In this document: positions 28,839 to 39,237 of the stretch, piece after piece | Layout of the letters: every line of letters starts with the position of its first letter | Position numbering within the stretch: position 1 is the first letter of the stretch | DNA from: Nocardiopsis alba DSM 43377 | GTDB taxonomy: Bacteria; Actinomycetota; Actinomycetes; Streptosporangiales; Streptosporangiaceae | Length of the DNA stretch: 64,000 nucleotides | Assembly (NCBI RefSeq): GCF_000341225.1 | Contig: NZ_ANAC01000003.1 | Coordinates: 178,464 to 242,463 of the forward strand | Reading direction: 5' to 3' | Notes under the pieces: generated by a model | What the model was told of the DNA's origin: nothing | Databases searched by the model: none | The model's input: only the letters and a program-made list of their open reading frames with translations | Made by a program: the position numbers and the translations under genes

Positions 28839-29540
28839 GTGGCGAACAGTACCTTGACCAAGAAGCGGTCTACGGCCTACGGGACCACGGTGGCGCTCAA
28901 GTCAGCAATGGCTGCCTCCGGTGCGATCCTCGTGCTGTATTTGATCGCGCACATGTACGGCAACCTGAAAGTCTTCGCGGGCCAGGAGGCCTTCGACGGC
29001 TATGCTCACGGTCTCCGCGAGATCGGCTACCCGCTCCTGCCGGAGAGCGGCTTCCTGTGGGTGTTCCGGATCGTCCTGCTGGCGAGCATCCTGATCCACA
29101 TCTACTCCGCCGCGGTTCTGACCATCCGCGCGCGCAACGCCCGCGAGCAGCGTTACGTGGTGAAGAAGCGGGTGCAGCGCACCTACGCCTCCTACACCAT
29201 GCGTTACGGCGGCGTGCTGATCGCGCTCTTCGTGATCTTCCACATCCTGCACCTGACGGTGAACGTCATCGCGCCCGGCGGCAAGTCCGACAGCCCGTTC
29301 GAGCGGCTCGTGAACGGGTTCCAGCCCGAGTTCTGGTTCGTGACCCTGTTCTACATCGCCGCGGTCATCGCGGTCGGCTTCCACCTGCGTCACGGCATCT
29401 GGAGCGGCATGGCGACCCTGGGCTTCAACACGGCCGCCCGCCAGGGCAGGATCAACGCGGTCGCCGTGGCGATCGCGCTGGTCGTGACCGTCGGATTCCT
29501 GCTTCCGCCCCTGGCGGTCACCTTTGGACTGGTGAGTTAA
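28839..29540 (+). CDS. sdhC: Succinate dehydrogenase cytochrome b subunit
   Basis: 233 residues from the GTG at 28839 (AGGGTGG upstream); a TTG at 28800 would add 13 residues. Five membrane helices and histidines suited as haem ligands (LIAHMYGN, ILIHIYSA, FHILHLT, FHLRHGIWSG) identify the cytochrome b558-type anchor of the Bacillus/Wolinella class. In this class a single subunit carries two haems, which explains the absence of an sdhD gene. It anchors SdhAB and passes electrons to menaquinone. It is first gene of the sdhCAB operon; its stop is directly followed by the sdhA TTG. Confidence 0.93.
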   Translation: MANSTLTKKRSTAYGTTVALKSAMAASGAILVLYLIAHMYGNLKVFAGQEAFDGYAHGLREIGYPLLPESGFLWVFRIVLLASILIHIYSAAVLTIRARNAREQRYVVKKRVQRTYASYTMRYGGVLIALFVIFHILHLTVNVIAPGGKSDSPFERLVNGFQPEFWFVTLFYIAAVIAVGFHLRHGIWSGMATLGFNTAARQGRINAVAVAIALVVTVGFLLPPLAVTFGLVS

Positions 29541-31483
<1,943 letters not shown>

Positions 31484-31487
<4 letters not shown>

Positions 31488-32230
31488 ACATCACCCTGCG
31501 CGTTTGGCGTCAGAAGGGCCGTGACGACGAGGGCCGGATGGTCACGTACAAGCTCACGGACGTCTCGCCGGACATGTCCTTCCTCGAGATGCTCGACGTT
31601 CTCAACGAGAAGCTCACTCTGGAGAACGAGGACCCGGTCGCCTTCGACCACGACTGCCGTGAGGGCATCTGTGGTGCCTGTGGCGTCGTGATCGACGGTG
31701 AGGCCCACGGTCCCGAGCGCACCACCACCTGCCAGCTGCACATGCGCAGCTTCAAGGACGGCGACACCATCACGGTGGAGCCGTGGCGGGCCAAGGCCTT
31801 CCCCGTGGTGAAGGACCTGGTCGTGGACCGGGGCGCGTTCGACCGGATCATCCAGTCCGGCGGCTACATCAGCGCGCCCACGGGTACCGCCCCGGACGCC
31901 CACGCCAACCCGATCCCGAAGCCGGACGCCGACCGCGCGTTCGACGCCGCGACCTGCATCGGCTGTGGCGCCTGCGTGGCTGCCTGCCCGAACGCCTCCG
32001 GCATGCTGTTCACCGCCGCGAAGGTCACCCACCTCGGCATGCTCCCGCAGGGGCAGCCGGAGCGGGCCTCGCGCGTGGTGAAGATGATCAACCAGCACGA
32101 CGAAGAGGACTTCGGCGGCTGCACGAACATCGGTGAGTGCGCGGCGGTCTGCCCCAAGGGCATCCCGCTGGACACGATCTCCCAGCTCAACCGCGACCTG
32201 CTGGGCTCCCTCAGCAAGGGCATCGGCTAG
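31484..32230 (+). CDS. sdhB: Succinate dehydrogenase iron-sulfur subunit
   Basis: 248 residues from the GTG at 31484, overlapping the sdhA stop (GTGA). It carries electrons from FAD to the haem anchor through three clusters. The 2Fe-2S site is [10 protein letters not shown] plus a later Cys (TTTCQLHMR). The 4Fe-4S and 3Fe-4S sites are [12 protein letters not shown] and, near the C-terminus, [14 protein letters not shown]. All ligands are present. It is the last gene of the operon, followed by a 16 bp terminator. Confidence 0.97.
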
Positions 32231-32249
32231 TACCGGTCCCGATCGCGAC

Positions 32250-32284
32250 GAAGGGGCCGCCTCCCATCGGGGGGCGGCCCCTTC
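32250..32284. terminator. Bidirectional terminator between sdhB and the GNAT gene
   Basis: GAAGGGGCCGCC (32250-32261) pairs with GGCGGCCCCTTC (32273-32284), with four further inner pairs around an ATC loop. It lies between two convergent gene ends. Confidence 0.88.
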
Positions 32285-32291
32285 CGCGTTC

Positions 32292-32927
32292 TCAGGAGGT
32301 GGGACGGAGCATGAAGTGGGTGGTCGGGATCTCGGGGCCCTCCAGGACGTGGAACACGTGGAAGCCGTGCCGCTCGTAGTAGCCGATGTTGGCCGGGTTC
32401 ATCGTCTCCAGGGAGACCGGGACCCCCTCGGCGTCGGCGCGGTCGAGACCGGACCTCAGCAGGCGGGTCCCCACACCGGTGCCCTGGACCGAGGGGTCGG
32501 TTCCCAGGACCGCCAGGTGCCAGTGCGGTTCCTTCGGGGCCGGCGGGTTCAGCTGCGCGAAGTAGCGCATGATCCGGGGGACCCGCCTCGGGCCCACGAG
32601 ATCGGCCCAGTGCGGCAGGGACCGCAGCAGAGAGGCGACCCCTTGGGCATCGGCGCCCGGAGGGGTCCACAGGGCCGCTCCGCGCACCACGCTTCGGTCC
32701 CCCTCGCGTACCCGGAGCACCTCGGCCTGCCCGGCGGGCACGTGGACGAAACCGGCCAGCAGGGCGTTGATCCGGATCGAGCGGGCCATACGGGTCTCGT
32801 CGTCGGGGAAGAACCAGCGGTACAGGGGGTCGTCGTAGAAGGCCCTGCCCAGGACGCGCGCGATCGCGGGGACGTCGTCCATACCGGCGTCGTGTATCGA
32901 GCGTTCCCGGGTGTCCGTGGGGTGCAT
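32292..32927 (-). CDS. GNAT-family N-acetyltransferase (copy 1)
   Basis: 211 residues from the ATG at 32927 (AGAAGGAAAC upstream); an in-frame extension to 32966 is less likely. A GNAT fold is shown by the LAVLGTDPSVQGTGVGTRLL acetyl-CoA loop (~131-150, with the QGTGVG pyrophosphate-binding turn) and the C-terminal NIGYYERHGFHV strand. It is clearly paralogous to the next gene (33026-33661): both share ARVLxxAxxDDPLxxWxFPDxETRMA, PHW and xxGYYERxGF-type motifs. The acceptor is unknown; this subgroup in actinobacteria often acts on small amines or antibiotics. Confidence 0.88.
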   Translation of the reverse strand: MHPTDTRERSIHDAGMDDVPAIARVLGRAFYDDPLYRWFFPDDETRMARSIRINALLAGFVHVPAGQAEVLRVREGDRSVVRGAALWTPPGADAQGVASLLRSLPHWADLVGPRRVPRIMRYFAQLNPPAPKEPHWHLAVLGTDPSVQGTGVGTRLLRSGLDRADAEGVPVSLETMNPANIGYYERHGFHVFHVLEGPEIPTTHFMLRPTS

Positions 32928-33025
32928 CGAACCGTTTCCTTCTCTCGGTGGCATCGCCGCCCACACTAGGGTTCGGGAACGTCATAACGGGCGTTCCCGC
33001 CGAGGGGCGGTGGCCTCGGGAAGGG

Positions 33026-33661
33026 TCAGGCGGCCGGTCGGAAGAGGAAGTGGCTGGTGCCGGCGCCCTCGTGCTCGACCTCGCGGACGACCTCGAAGCC
33101 GAAGCGCTCGTAGAAGCCGACGCTCTTGACGTCGAGGGTCTGGGTGAACACGGGGAGGCGCTGCGCGTCGGCCTCCTCCAGCCCGGAGGCGAGCAGGGAA
33201 CGGCCCAGTCCGAGGTCGGTCGCGCTCGGGTCGACGCCCAGAGCGGCCAGGTACAGGTGCGGCTCCTGCGGGGTGGCCATCTTCCATTCGGCGAACAGGC
33301 GGATGAAGGCGGTGAGCCTGGCCCGGCCGATCAGGGCGCCCCAGTGCGGCCAGGTGCGCATCGACACCAGGGGACCCTCCGGGTTGGAGGTGGGCGGGGC
33401 CCAGAGCGCGGCCGCGCGCACGGTCGGGGCGGAGTCCTCGGTCTCGGCGAGCTCGGTCACGCGGGTGTCCCCGGCGGGCACGTAGCCGAACCCGGCGGTC
33501 AGCGCGAAGAAACGGCGCACCTTGGCCATGCGGGTCTCCTCGTCGGGGAAGAGCCACAGGAAGAGCGGGTCGTCGTGGAGGGCGAGGGAGAGGACCCGGG
33601 CGATGCCGGGGACGTCGTCGAGCGTGGCGGCGCGAGCAACTGAGGTGGCGGTCGGACTCAT
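33026..33661 (-). CDS. GNAT-family N-acetyltransferase (copy 2)
   Basis: 211 residues from the ATG at 33661 (CAGGAAGTAGC upstream). It has the same architecture as the downstream copy: LYLAALGVDPSATDLGLGRS forms the acetyl-CoA loop and SVGFYERFGFEVV the C-terminal strand. Here the usual Q/R-x-x-G-x-G/A turn reads TDLGLG. The two genes lie head to tail 98 bp apart and are the same length, so a tandem duplication followed by divergence is the simplest origin. The substrate is unknown. Confidence 0.88.
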   Translation of the reverse strand: MSPTATSVARAATLDDVPGIARVLSLALHDDPLFLWLFPDEETRMAKVRRFFALTAGFGYVPAGDTRVTELAETEDSAPTVRAAALWAPPTSNPEGPLVSMRTWPHWGALIGRARLTAFIRLFAEWKMATPQEPHLYLAALGVDPSATDLGLGRSLLASGLEEADAQRLPVFTQTLDVKSVGFYERFGFEVVREVEHEGAGTSHFLFRPAA

Positions 33662-33722
33662 CGCTTGCTACTTCCTGGTAGGTGGGTTCCGTTCATGGTA
33701 GATCACGAAGCGGTCACGGTGT

Positions 33723-34424
33723 TCACGTGGTGCTCGCGTCGGGAACGGGCTGGGCGAAGACGTGGGCCCGCACCCAGGCGTGCATCGCCACCGCCGCGGC
33801 CGCCCCGGCGTTGATCGACCGTGTCGAACCGAACTGTGCGATCGACAACACCGCCGCGCACACCTCGCGCACCTCCTCGGAGAGCCCCGGGCCCTCCTGA
33901 CCGAACACCAGCACGGCGTTGCGGGGGAGGGGATAGGTCTCCAACGGGACGGCGCCCGGAAGGTTGTCCACCCCGATCAGCACCAGATCCCGTTCGGCCG
34001 CCCAGGCCACCAGGGAACCGGTGTCCGGGTGGTGGTGCACGTGTTGGTAGCGGTCGGTCACCATCGCGCCTCGACGGTTCCACCGGCGCTTGCCCACGAT
34101 GTGCACCGCCGAGCACCCGAAGGCGTTGGCGGTGCGCACGACCGATCCGATGTTGAAATCGTGCGACCAGTTCTCCACCGCCACGTGGAAATCGTGCCGG
34201 ACCGTGTCCAGGTCGGCGATGATCGCCTCACGTCGCCAGTAGCGGTACCGGTCGACCACGTTGCGCCGGTCGCCTCCGGCGAGCAGTTCGGGATCGTAGT
34301 GGTCGCCTTCGGGCCAAGGGCCGGACCAGGGGCCCACACCCACCTCACGTGCCTCGTCCATTCCCTCGGTGGACTCGACGGGGATCACTGTCGGTGCGGC
34401 CTCGGCGGCGGGGTGCTCGTTCAT
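33723..34424 (-). CDS. SpoU/TrmH-family RNA 2'-O-methyltransferase
   Basis: 233 residues from the ATG at 34424 (GGAG six bases upstream); the in-frame extension to 34556 is unlikely. The SPOUT knot motifs are all present: HDFNIGSVVRTANAFG (motif 1 with the catalytic Arg/Asn), FGQEGPGLSEEV (motif 2) and the C-terminal SINAGAAAAVAMHAW (motif 3; the family's SLNVSVA-like loop). It would methylate a ribose 2'-OH in tRNA or rRNA using SAM, but the target site cannot be assigned. The N-terminal ~60 residues are low in conservation. Confidence 0.9.
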   Translation of the reverse strand: MNEHPAAEAAPTVIPVESTEGMDEAREVGVGPWSGPWPEGDHYDPELLAGGDRRNVVDRYRYWRREAIIADLDTVRHDFHVAVENWSHDFNIGSVVRTANAFGCSAVHIVGKRRWNRRGAMVTDRYQHVHHHPDTGSLVAWAAERDLVLIGVDNLPGAVPLETYPLPRNAVLVFGQEGPGLSEEVREVCAAVLSIAQFGSTRSINAGAAAAVAMHAWVRAHVFAQPVPDASTT

Positions 34425-34464
34425 CGACTCCAGCTTATGAACGGCCCCCACCGGATTCCCCGGA

Positions 34465-34501
34465 CGGTCCGGGGCCCGCGTCGGCGCACGGGCCCCGACC
34501 G
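34465..34501 (-). terminator. Terminator after the amyloid-motif gene
   Basis: GGGGCCCG (34471-34478) with CGGGCCCC (34489-34496), extended by CGGTC (34465-34469) and GACCG (34497-34501) across one bulged C. It ends two bases before the gene's stop codon and separates it from the methyltransferase gene. Confidence 0.75.
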
Positions 34502-34503
34502 GC

Positions 34504-34884
34504 TCAGAGCCGGATGTCCCCGTTGAAGTCCCGGCCCATGATGACCCTGGCGTCACCGGACACGTTCCCCTCGATCACGTTGCCGACGGAATCATCGCTC
34601 TCTCGGGTCGCCTCCGCGCGAAGCCGACCCACGAGTTCGCGGATCTCGGGGTCCTCCTCCTCGGCCCGCTCCAGACGTTCGGCCACGACCTCGATGGCCT
34701 GTGGCCGTTCGGGCCCCTCGAAGCGGGCGCTCACCAGCGCGCTCTGGGCCTCGGGGTCCTGGACGAAGCGCCGGGTCAGCGCCTGGGCGAGCTTTCCGAG
34801 AAGGGCGTTGGCCCCCTCACCGAGCTTGGTGGCGACTCCGGTGGCGACGGCGGTGGCGATGGAGAGGATGACGGGGTCCGACAT
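34504..34884 (-). CDS. Small protein with amyloid-signalling-like (RHIM/BASS-type) C-terminal motif
   Basis: 126 residues from the ATG at 34884 (GGAGC upstream). Residues 4-36 form an amphipathic to hydrophobic helical start (ILSIATAVATGVATK and onward). Residues 45-95 are a charged helical region rich in Glu/Arg. The last 25 residues (102-126) contain NVIEGNVSGDARVIMGRDFN then GDIRL. This N-x-I-x-G-x-V-x-G...GRD-x-x-G-x-I pattern resembles the bacterial amyloid signalling sequences described on Bell-domain cell-death effectors and on NLR partners in actinobacteria. The size and order (helical domain, short linker, terminal motif) fit such an effector. This is pattern recognition from memory. 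No NLR partner lies in this window. It is 45 bp downstream of the DUF3054 gene. Confidence 0.6.
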   Translation of the reverse strand: MSDPVILSIATAVATGVATKLGEGANALLGKLAQALTRRFVQDPEAQSALVSARFEGPERPQAIEVVAERLERAEEEDPEIRELVGRLRAEATRESDDSVGNVIEGNVSGDARVIMGRDFNGDIRL

Positions 34885-34929
34885 GGGGGGCTCCTTGTTC
34901 GTGGGGTTCTGTCGTCCCCAGTCTTCCCC

Positions 34930-35307
34930 TCAGGCCGGGGTCCGTCGCCCCTTTCGCGACACCAGGAGGGCGATGGCCCGCCAACCGAGCATCGTCGCGG
35001 CCAGGAACAGCGAGGTCACCAGGACGAAGGAGAACGGGGCGCCCTCCCCGGAGAGCAGCCGCAGCGGCATCGCGCCCACGACGGTCACCGCCCACACGAG
35101 CACCCCGGTCGGCCAGAGCCGGGCGGGGGAGCGCCAGGCGAGGGTGGCCGCCCACCCGAGGGCGAGCGCGACCAGGAACGGCCACGCCGTCCCGAGCACG
35201 GCGGTCGGCGTCAGGCCGGTCTCGTGGTCGGCCTTGCCCACCACGACGAAGACGAGCACGCAGACCAGGTCGGCCGCCAAGGCGAGCGGCACCGCATACG
35301 AACGCAT
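34930..35307 (-). CDS. DUF3054 family membrane protein
   Basis: 125 residues from the ATG at 35307. Four membrane helices; the family marks are DLVCVLVFVVVGKADHETGL at the start, the central AWPFLVALALGWAATLAW, and VLVWAVTVVGAMPLRLL. DUF3054 proteins are common in actinobacteria and haloarchaea and have no assigned role. It is divergent from the kinase cluster (177 bp between starts) and reads toward the amyloid-motif gene after 45 bp, so these two could share a transcript. Confidence 0.85.
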   Translation of the reverse strand: MRSYAVPLALAADLVCVLVFVVVGKADHETGLTPTAVLGTAWPFLVALALGWAATLAWRSPARLWPTGVLVWAVTVVGAMPLRLLSGEGAPFSFVLVTSLFLAATMLGWRAIALLVSRKGRRTPA

Positions 35308-35484
35308 AGTCCCAGGCTAGACCCGTCTCCCGTACCCCTGAAGGAGGGGCGGGGATCCGGGCGCGGGCCCGGCCGCCGTCCGAGAGAGAACCGTACAGGG
35401 GGAAAGGGCGTCCCAGAGGACGGGCCTCGGAACCCCGTAGCCCTTCTCAGCCCTTCCCCCTCAGATCCGGGAACGCCCCCTTCC

Positions 35485-37209
35485 ATGACTTCGACGTCCC
35501 CCCTCCCGAGCGGTGTCCTGCCCCTCGTCCCAGGAGACCCCTCCCACCTGGGCCCCTTCCGGCTGTTCGGCCGACTCGGCTCGGGCGGCATGGGGGTGGT
35601 GTACGCGGCGGTGGACGGGAACGACCGTCGGGCGGCCGTCAAGTGCGTCCACCGTTCCCACGCGGCCGATCGGGAGTTCCGCGCGCGGTTCGCCCGGGAG
35701 GTGCGGCTGGTGCGCCGGGTCCGGGCGAAGAGCGTTCCGGCCTTCCTGGGCGCCGACACCAGGGCCGACCTGCCCTGGATGGCCACCGAGTACGTCCCCG
35801 GTCCCACCCTCGATCGTCATGTACGCGAGCACGGGCCGCTCCGGGGCATGGACGTGAGCGTCTTCGCGCGGGGCGTGGCCGAGGCGCTGGTCGCCGTCCA
35901 CGCGGCGGGCGTGGTGCACCGTGACCTGAAGCCGGGCAACGTGATCCTTGCTCCGGACGGTCCGAAGGTGCTGGACTTCGGGATCGCCCGGGCGGCGGAG
36001 GAGAGCGCCCTGACCCGGACCGGCGGTCTGGTGGGGACCCCGGGCTGGATCTCCCCGGAACAGTACGGAGGCGCGGAGGCCACCGAACGCTCCGACGTGT
36101 TCGCCTGGGCCGGGCTGGTCGCCTACGCGGCGACCGGGAACGGGCCCTTCGGGGAGGGGACCTCCGATGTGGTGGCCGCCCGGGTCCTGTCGGAGCCGCC
36201 CTCCCTGGTCGGGGTCGCGGAACCCCTGCGCGGTCTTCTGGAGCGGGCCCTGGACAAGGATCCCGGCCGGCGCCCCACCGCCGCCGAGGCCGTGGCCGCG
36301 ATCGAACCCGTTGGGGGGACGTTCACCGGTGCGCCCGGGGCCTTCACCGAGAGCGCCGAGGCGTGGAGCGGGTACGCCCCGCCCCGTCGCTCCTGGCCGC
36401 GCCGCCACCGGAGGGCGCTGTCCCTGGGGGCGGCGGGGCTGACGCTCGCCCTGGTGGCGGGGGTCGGACTGTGGGCCCTGGCCGAGGGGCGTCTCGCCGG
36501 TGACGGCGCGACCGGGAATGTCGCCGGTGGGACCGGGTCCGAGGGGGAACCGGTGGGTGGGGCCGGCGGAGGCGGATCGATACCCGCCGACGTCCCCGAG
36601 GAGTACCGCGACCTGTACGAGAACGGGATCGTGACCGTGGCCCCGGACGAGAACGCCGGTGACACGCTCGTCCGCACGATCGGGTCGGACGGGGGCGGGG
36701 ATGCTCTGGACCAGGTCCGGCTCGACATGAGCGAGCACACCTGGTCGTACAACATGAGCCCGACCATCACCGTCACGGCCGAGTACCTCCTGGACTTCGG
36801 GGAGCTCCGGATCCACAGCAACGACTTCGCGATGGTCGAACGGATCGAACCCGAGGACACGCATCTGACGACCGTGCCGGCGAACAGCGGCGGAACCCTG
36901 GCCGTCCTCTCCCCGGAGGAACCGACCGCCGGGTTCTCACTCGTCTTCGTGACCGGCGGCAACGCCTCGGAGAGGGACGACGTCTTCGCCGTCTACTACG
37001 TCCCCGGCGAAGTGGCCCACGGCGGTACCCGGCCGGAGGTCGGGTACCCGGGAGGGCTCTGCTACCTCTGGCGCGGCGCCGGAATGAGCGAATCCTACGG
37101 TGTCCCCGATCCGGAGGAGCCCACCCCCTTCGACGCGACCCTCTCGGGGGGCTCGCCGACGAACGGTTGTGTCTACGGCCCCAACAAGGACCTTCTCTCG
37201 AACGGCTGA
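35485..37209 (+). CDS. Transmembrane Ser/Thr protein kinase 1 of 4
   Basis: 574 residues from the ATG at 35485. An active PknB-like kinase domain (~24-300) has the glycine loop GRLGSGGMGVVY, Lys53 (AAVK), HRDLKPGNV (Asp147, Lys149, Asn152), DFG (164-166) and the GTPGWISPEQY activation/APE region. A Pro/Ser/Arg juxtamembrane stretch is followed by one membrane helix (~312-335). The extracellular part (~240 residues) opens with a Gly-rich linker and is unlike the domain shared by the next three genes, ending LCYLWRGAGMSESYGV and CVYGPNKDLLSNG with two Cys that may pair. It is the first gene of a four-gene array (gaps 43, 56 and 34 bp), so probably one operon. The ligand is unknown. Confidence 0.9.
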   Translation: MTSTSPLPSGVLPLVPGDPSHLGPFRLFGRLGSGGMGVVYAAVDGNDRRAAVKCVHRSHAADREFRARFAREVRLVRRVRAKSVPAFLGADTRADLPWMATEYVPGPTLDRHVREHGPLRGMDVSVFARGVAEALVAVHAAGVVHRDLKPGNVILAPDGPKVLDFGIARAAEESALTRTGGLVGTPGWISPEQYGGAEATERSDVFAWAGLVAYAATGNGPFGEGTSDVVAARVLSEPPSLVGVAEPLRGLLERALDKDPGRRPTAAEAVAAIEPVGGTFTGAPGAFTESAEAWSGYAPPRRSWPRRHRRALSLGAAGLTLALVAGVGLWALAEGRLAGDGATGNVAGGTGSEGEPVGGAGGGGSIPADVPEEYRDLYENGIVTVAPDENAGDTLVRTIGSDGGGDALDQVRLDMSEHTWSYNMSPTITVTAEYLLDFGELRIHSNDFAMVERIEPEDTHLTTVPANSGGTLAVLSPEEPTAGFSLVFVTGGNASERDDVFAVYYVPGEVAHGGTRPEVGYPGGLCYLWRGAGMSESYGVPDPEEPTPFDATLSGGSPTNGCVYGPNKDLLSNG

Positions 37210-37252
37210 CCCCGCCCCACCTCGATATCCCCGACCTCGACAGGAAACGCAG

Positions 37253-39181
37253 ATGCCCCCCAACGCCCCCTTCTCGCACGACCGCCTGCCGCCCGGTGTG
37301 GACCCGCCCGGGCGAGGCGACCCCGAACGGCTCGGCGACTACCGGGTGGTAGGGCGGATCGGCGCGGGCGGCATGGGCGCGGTCTACGCCGGTGTCACCG
37401 ACGCCGGTTCGGCCGCCGCGGTCAAGGTGGTCCACGCACAGTTCGCGGCCGATCCCGAGTTCCGGGCCCGCTTCGCCCGTGAGGTCGGCCTGGTCTCCCG
37501 GGTCCGCGCCACCTGCGCCCCGGCCTTCCTCGGCGCCGATACCGAGGCCGCCGCCCCGTGGATGGCCACCGAGTACGTCCCGGGTCTGACCCTGCGGCAG
37601 CACGTGAAGCGGAACGGTCCGTTGACCGGGGGCATGCTCACCGCGTTCGCGGTCGGCCTGGCCGAGGCGCTGACCGCGATCCACACCGCCGGCGTGGTGC
37701 ATCGTGACCTGAAGCCGGGCAACGTGATCCTGGCCCCGGACGGTCCGAAGGTGCTGGACTTCGGGATCGCACGAGCCGCCGACGGCACCGTGCTCACCGC
37801 CACCGGCGGCCTGCACGGGACACCGGGCTGGGTCTCTCCCGAGCAGTACGAGGGGGCCGACGCGACCGGTTACTCCGACATGTTCGCCTGGGGCGGTCTG
37901 GTGGCCCTCGCCGCGACCGGGAGGGACCCGTTCGGCAAGGGCGCCGTGGACGGGGTCATCCATCGCAGCAGGTACGAGGAGCCCGACCTGGACGGGGTGC
38001 CCGAGCACCTGATGTCCCTGGTGGGCCGCTCGCTCTCCAAGGACCCGGGCGGTCGCCCTCGTGCCGATGAGGCCCTGATGGAGCTGACCCGTGGCTGGTC
38101 GGCGACCCGGATCATGCCGGCCGGGGCGCCACCGCCCGACGGTGCGGGGGAGTCGGGGACGGACGCGCGTCCCACGGAGATCGTGCCCGAACTGCTGGCC
38201 ACCGAATGGACCGAGGTGAGCGATCCGGGGACCCGCCGGGTGCGCGGTCCACGCCGTGTCCTGCTCCTGTCCGCCGGGGCCGCCGCGCTGGTGGTCGCGC
38301 TGATCGGCGGTCTGCTCGTGGTCGATCGCGTCGGAGGAGAGGGCTCCTCCTCGACCGACGGCCTGCCCTGGGGGAGCGGTGCCGACGAAGGCGATGGCGG
38401 GAACGGTTCGGGAGGGGATTCCGGCACGGTGGAGGATGGGGCCCCGCTGGTCCAGAGCATCCCCGAGGACGGTACGGCGGTGGTCGCCGAGGCGATCGAG
38501 CTGATGGAGGGGGCGCCGGACCTCCTGTACCGGTCGGACTCCCACGCCGACCAGGAACGAGGCCATCCGGTGGCCTCCGTCGTCGAGTACAGCGGGGATC
38601 CTGTGCGCGTCTTCCAGAAGCGGACCTACGACCTGACCGGGATCGGACTCAACCTCCGCTACGGCGACGATCTGGAGAACCAGGTGTTCGGGCTGGTCCC
38701 CATGGCCCAACTCGAATCGGAGGAGGACCCCGACTATTACCGGCAGGAGGGGAACCCCACCGGCGAGTGGGACCCCATGGAGGAGCTGGGCTGGGGGCTG
38801 GCGTGGATCCTGGAACCGGACGCGGAGATCGAGTATCAGGGGCGAAGCCGGGTCCCCCACGAACAGGAGTTCGTCGACGGTGGCGTCAGCCGGTGGCTGG
38901 AGGGCTTCGAGGAGACCGACGGACACCACTACAGCGGGACCGTCACCCAGCGGACCGGCCTGGAACACTCCGACGGCGAGTCCATGAGCTTCGATCTGTG
39001 GATCGACGACGAGGGCTACCCGCTGCGCTTCGCCGGCTCCACGCTCTGGGTCCCCGACAACCCCGACCATCCGGACGTGGCCATGACCGAGGTCCGCGAC
39101 TTCGACTTCGGCGAGGCCCGCGAGATCTACGTTCCCGACGAGGCGGAGATCCTGCCCGATCGGCCCTCGCCCGGTTTCTGA
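37253..39181 (+). CDS. Transmembrane Ser/Thr protein kinase 2 of 4
   Basis: 642 residues from the ATG at 37253 (AGGAAACGCAG upstream). The kinase domain (~27-290) is complete: GRIGAGGMGAVY, Lys58 (AAVK), HRDLKPGN (His150-Asp152), DFG (169-171) and GTPGWVSPEQY. The membrane helix is RVLLLSAGAAALVVALIGGL (~328-347). The acidic Gly/Ser linker leads to an extracellular domain of ~230 residues with EDGTAVVAEAIELMEGAPDL, GHHYSGTV, LWIDDEGYPLRF and REIYVPDEAEILP. These features recall LolA/LppX-like lipoprotein folds, which bind lipids, and suggest a lipid or envelope ligand (inference). The same domain recurs in the next two products. Confidence 0.9.
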   Translation: MPPNAPFSHDRLPPGVDPPGRGDPERLGDYRVVGRIGAGGMGAVYAGVTDAGSAAAVKVVHAQFAADPEFRARFAREVGLVSRVRATCAPAFLGADTEAAAPWMATEYVPGLTLRQHVKRNGPLTGGMLTAFAVGLAEALTAIHTAGVVHRDLKPGNVILAPDGPKVLDFGIARAADGTVLTATGGLHGTPGWVSPEQYEGADATGYSDMFAWGGLVALAATGRDPFGKGAVDGVIHRSRYEEPDLDGVPEHLMSLVGRSLSKDPGGRPRADEALMELTRGWSATRIMPAGAPPPDGAGESGTDARPTEIVPELLATEWTEVSDPGTRRVRGPRRVLLLSAGAAALVVALIGGLLVVDRVGGEGSSSTDGLPWGSGADEGDGGNGSGGDSGTVEDGAPLVQSIPEDGTAVVAEAIELMEGAPDLLYRSDSHADQERGHPVASVVEYSGDPVRVFQKRTYDLTGIGLNLRYGDDLENQVFGLVPMAQLESEEDPDYYRQEGNPTGEWDPMEELGWGLAWILEPDAEIEYQGRSRVPHEQEFVDGGVSRWLEGFEETDGHHYSGTVTQRTGLEHSDGESMSFDLWIDDEGYPLRFAGSTLWVPDNPDHPDVAMTEVRDFDFGEAREIYVPDEAEILPDRPSPGF

Positions 39182-39237
39182 CCCCACCGCGATCGAGAAC
39201 CCGTACCCCCTTCACCCCTAACGGAACAGGACGATCC

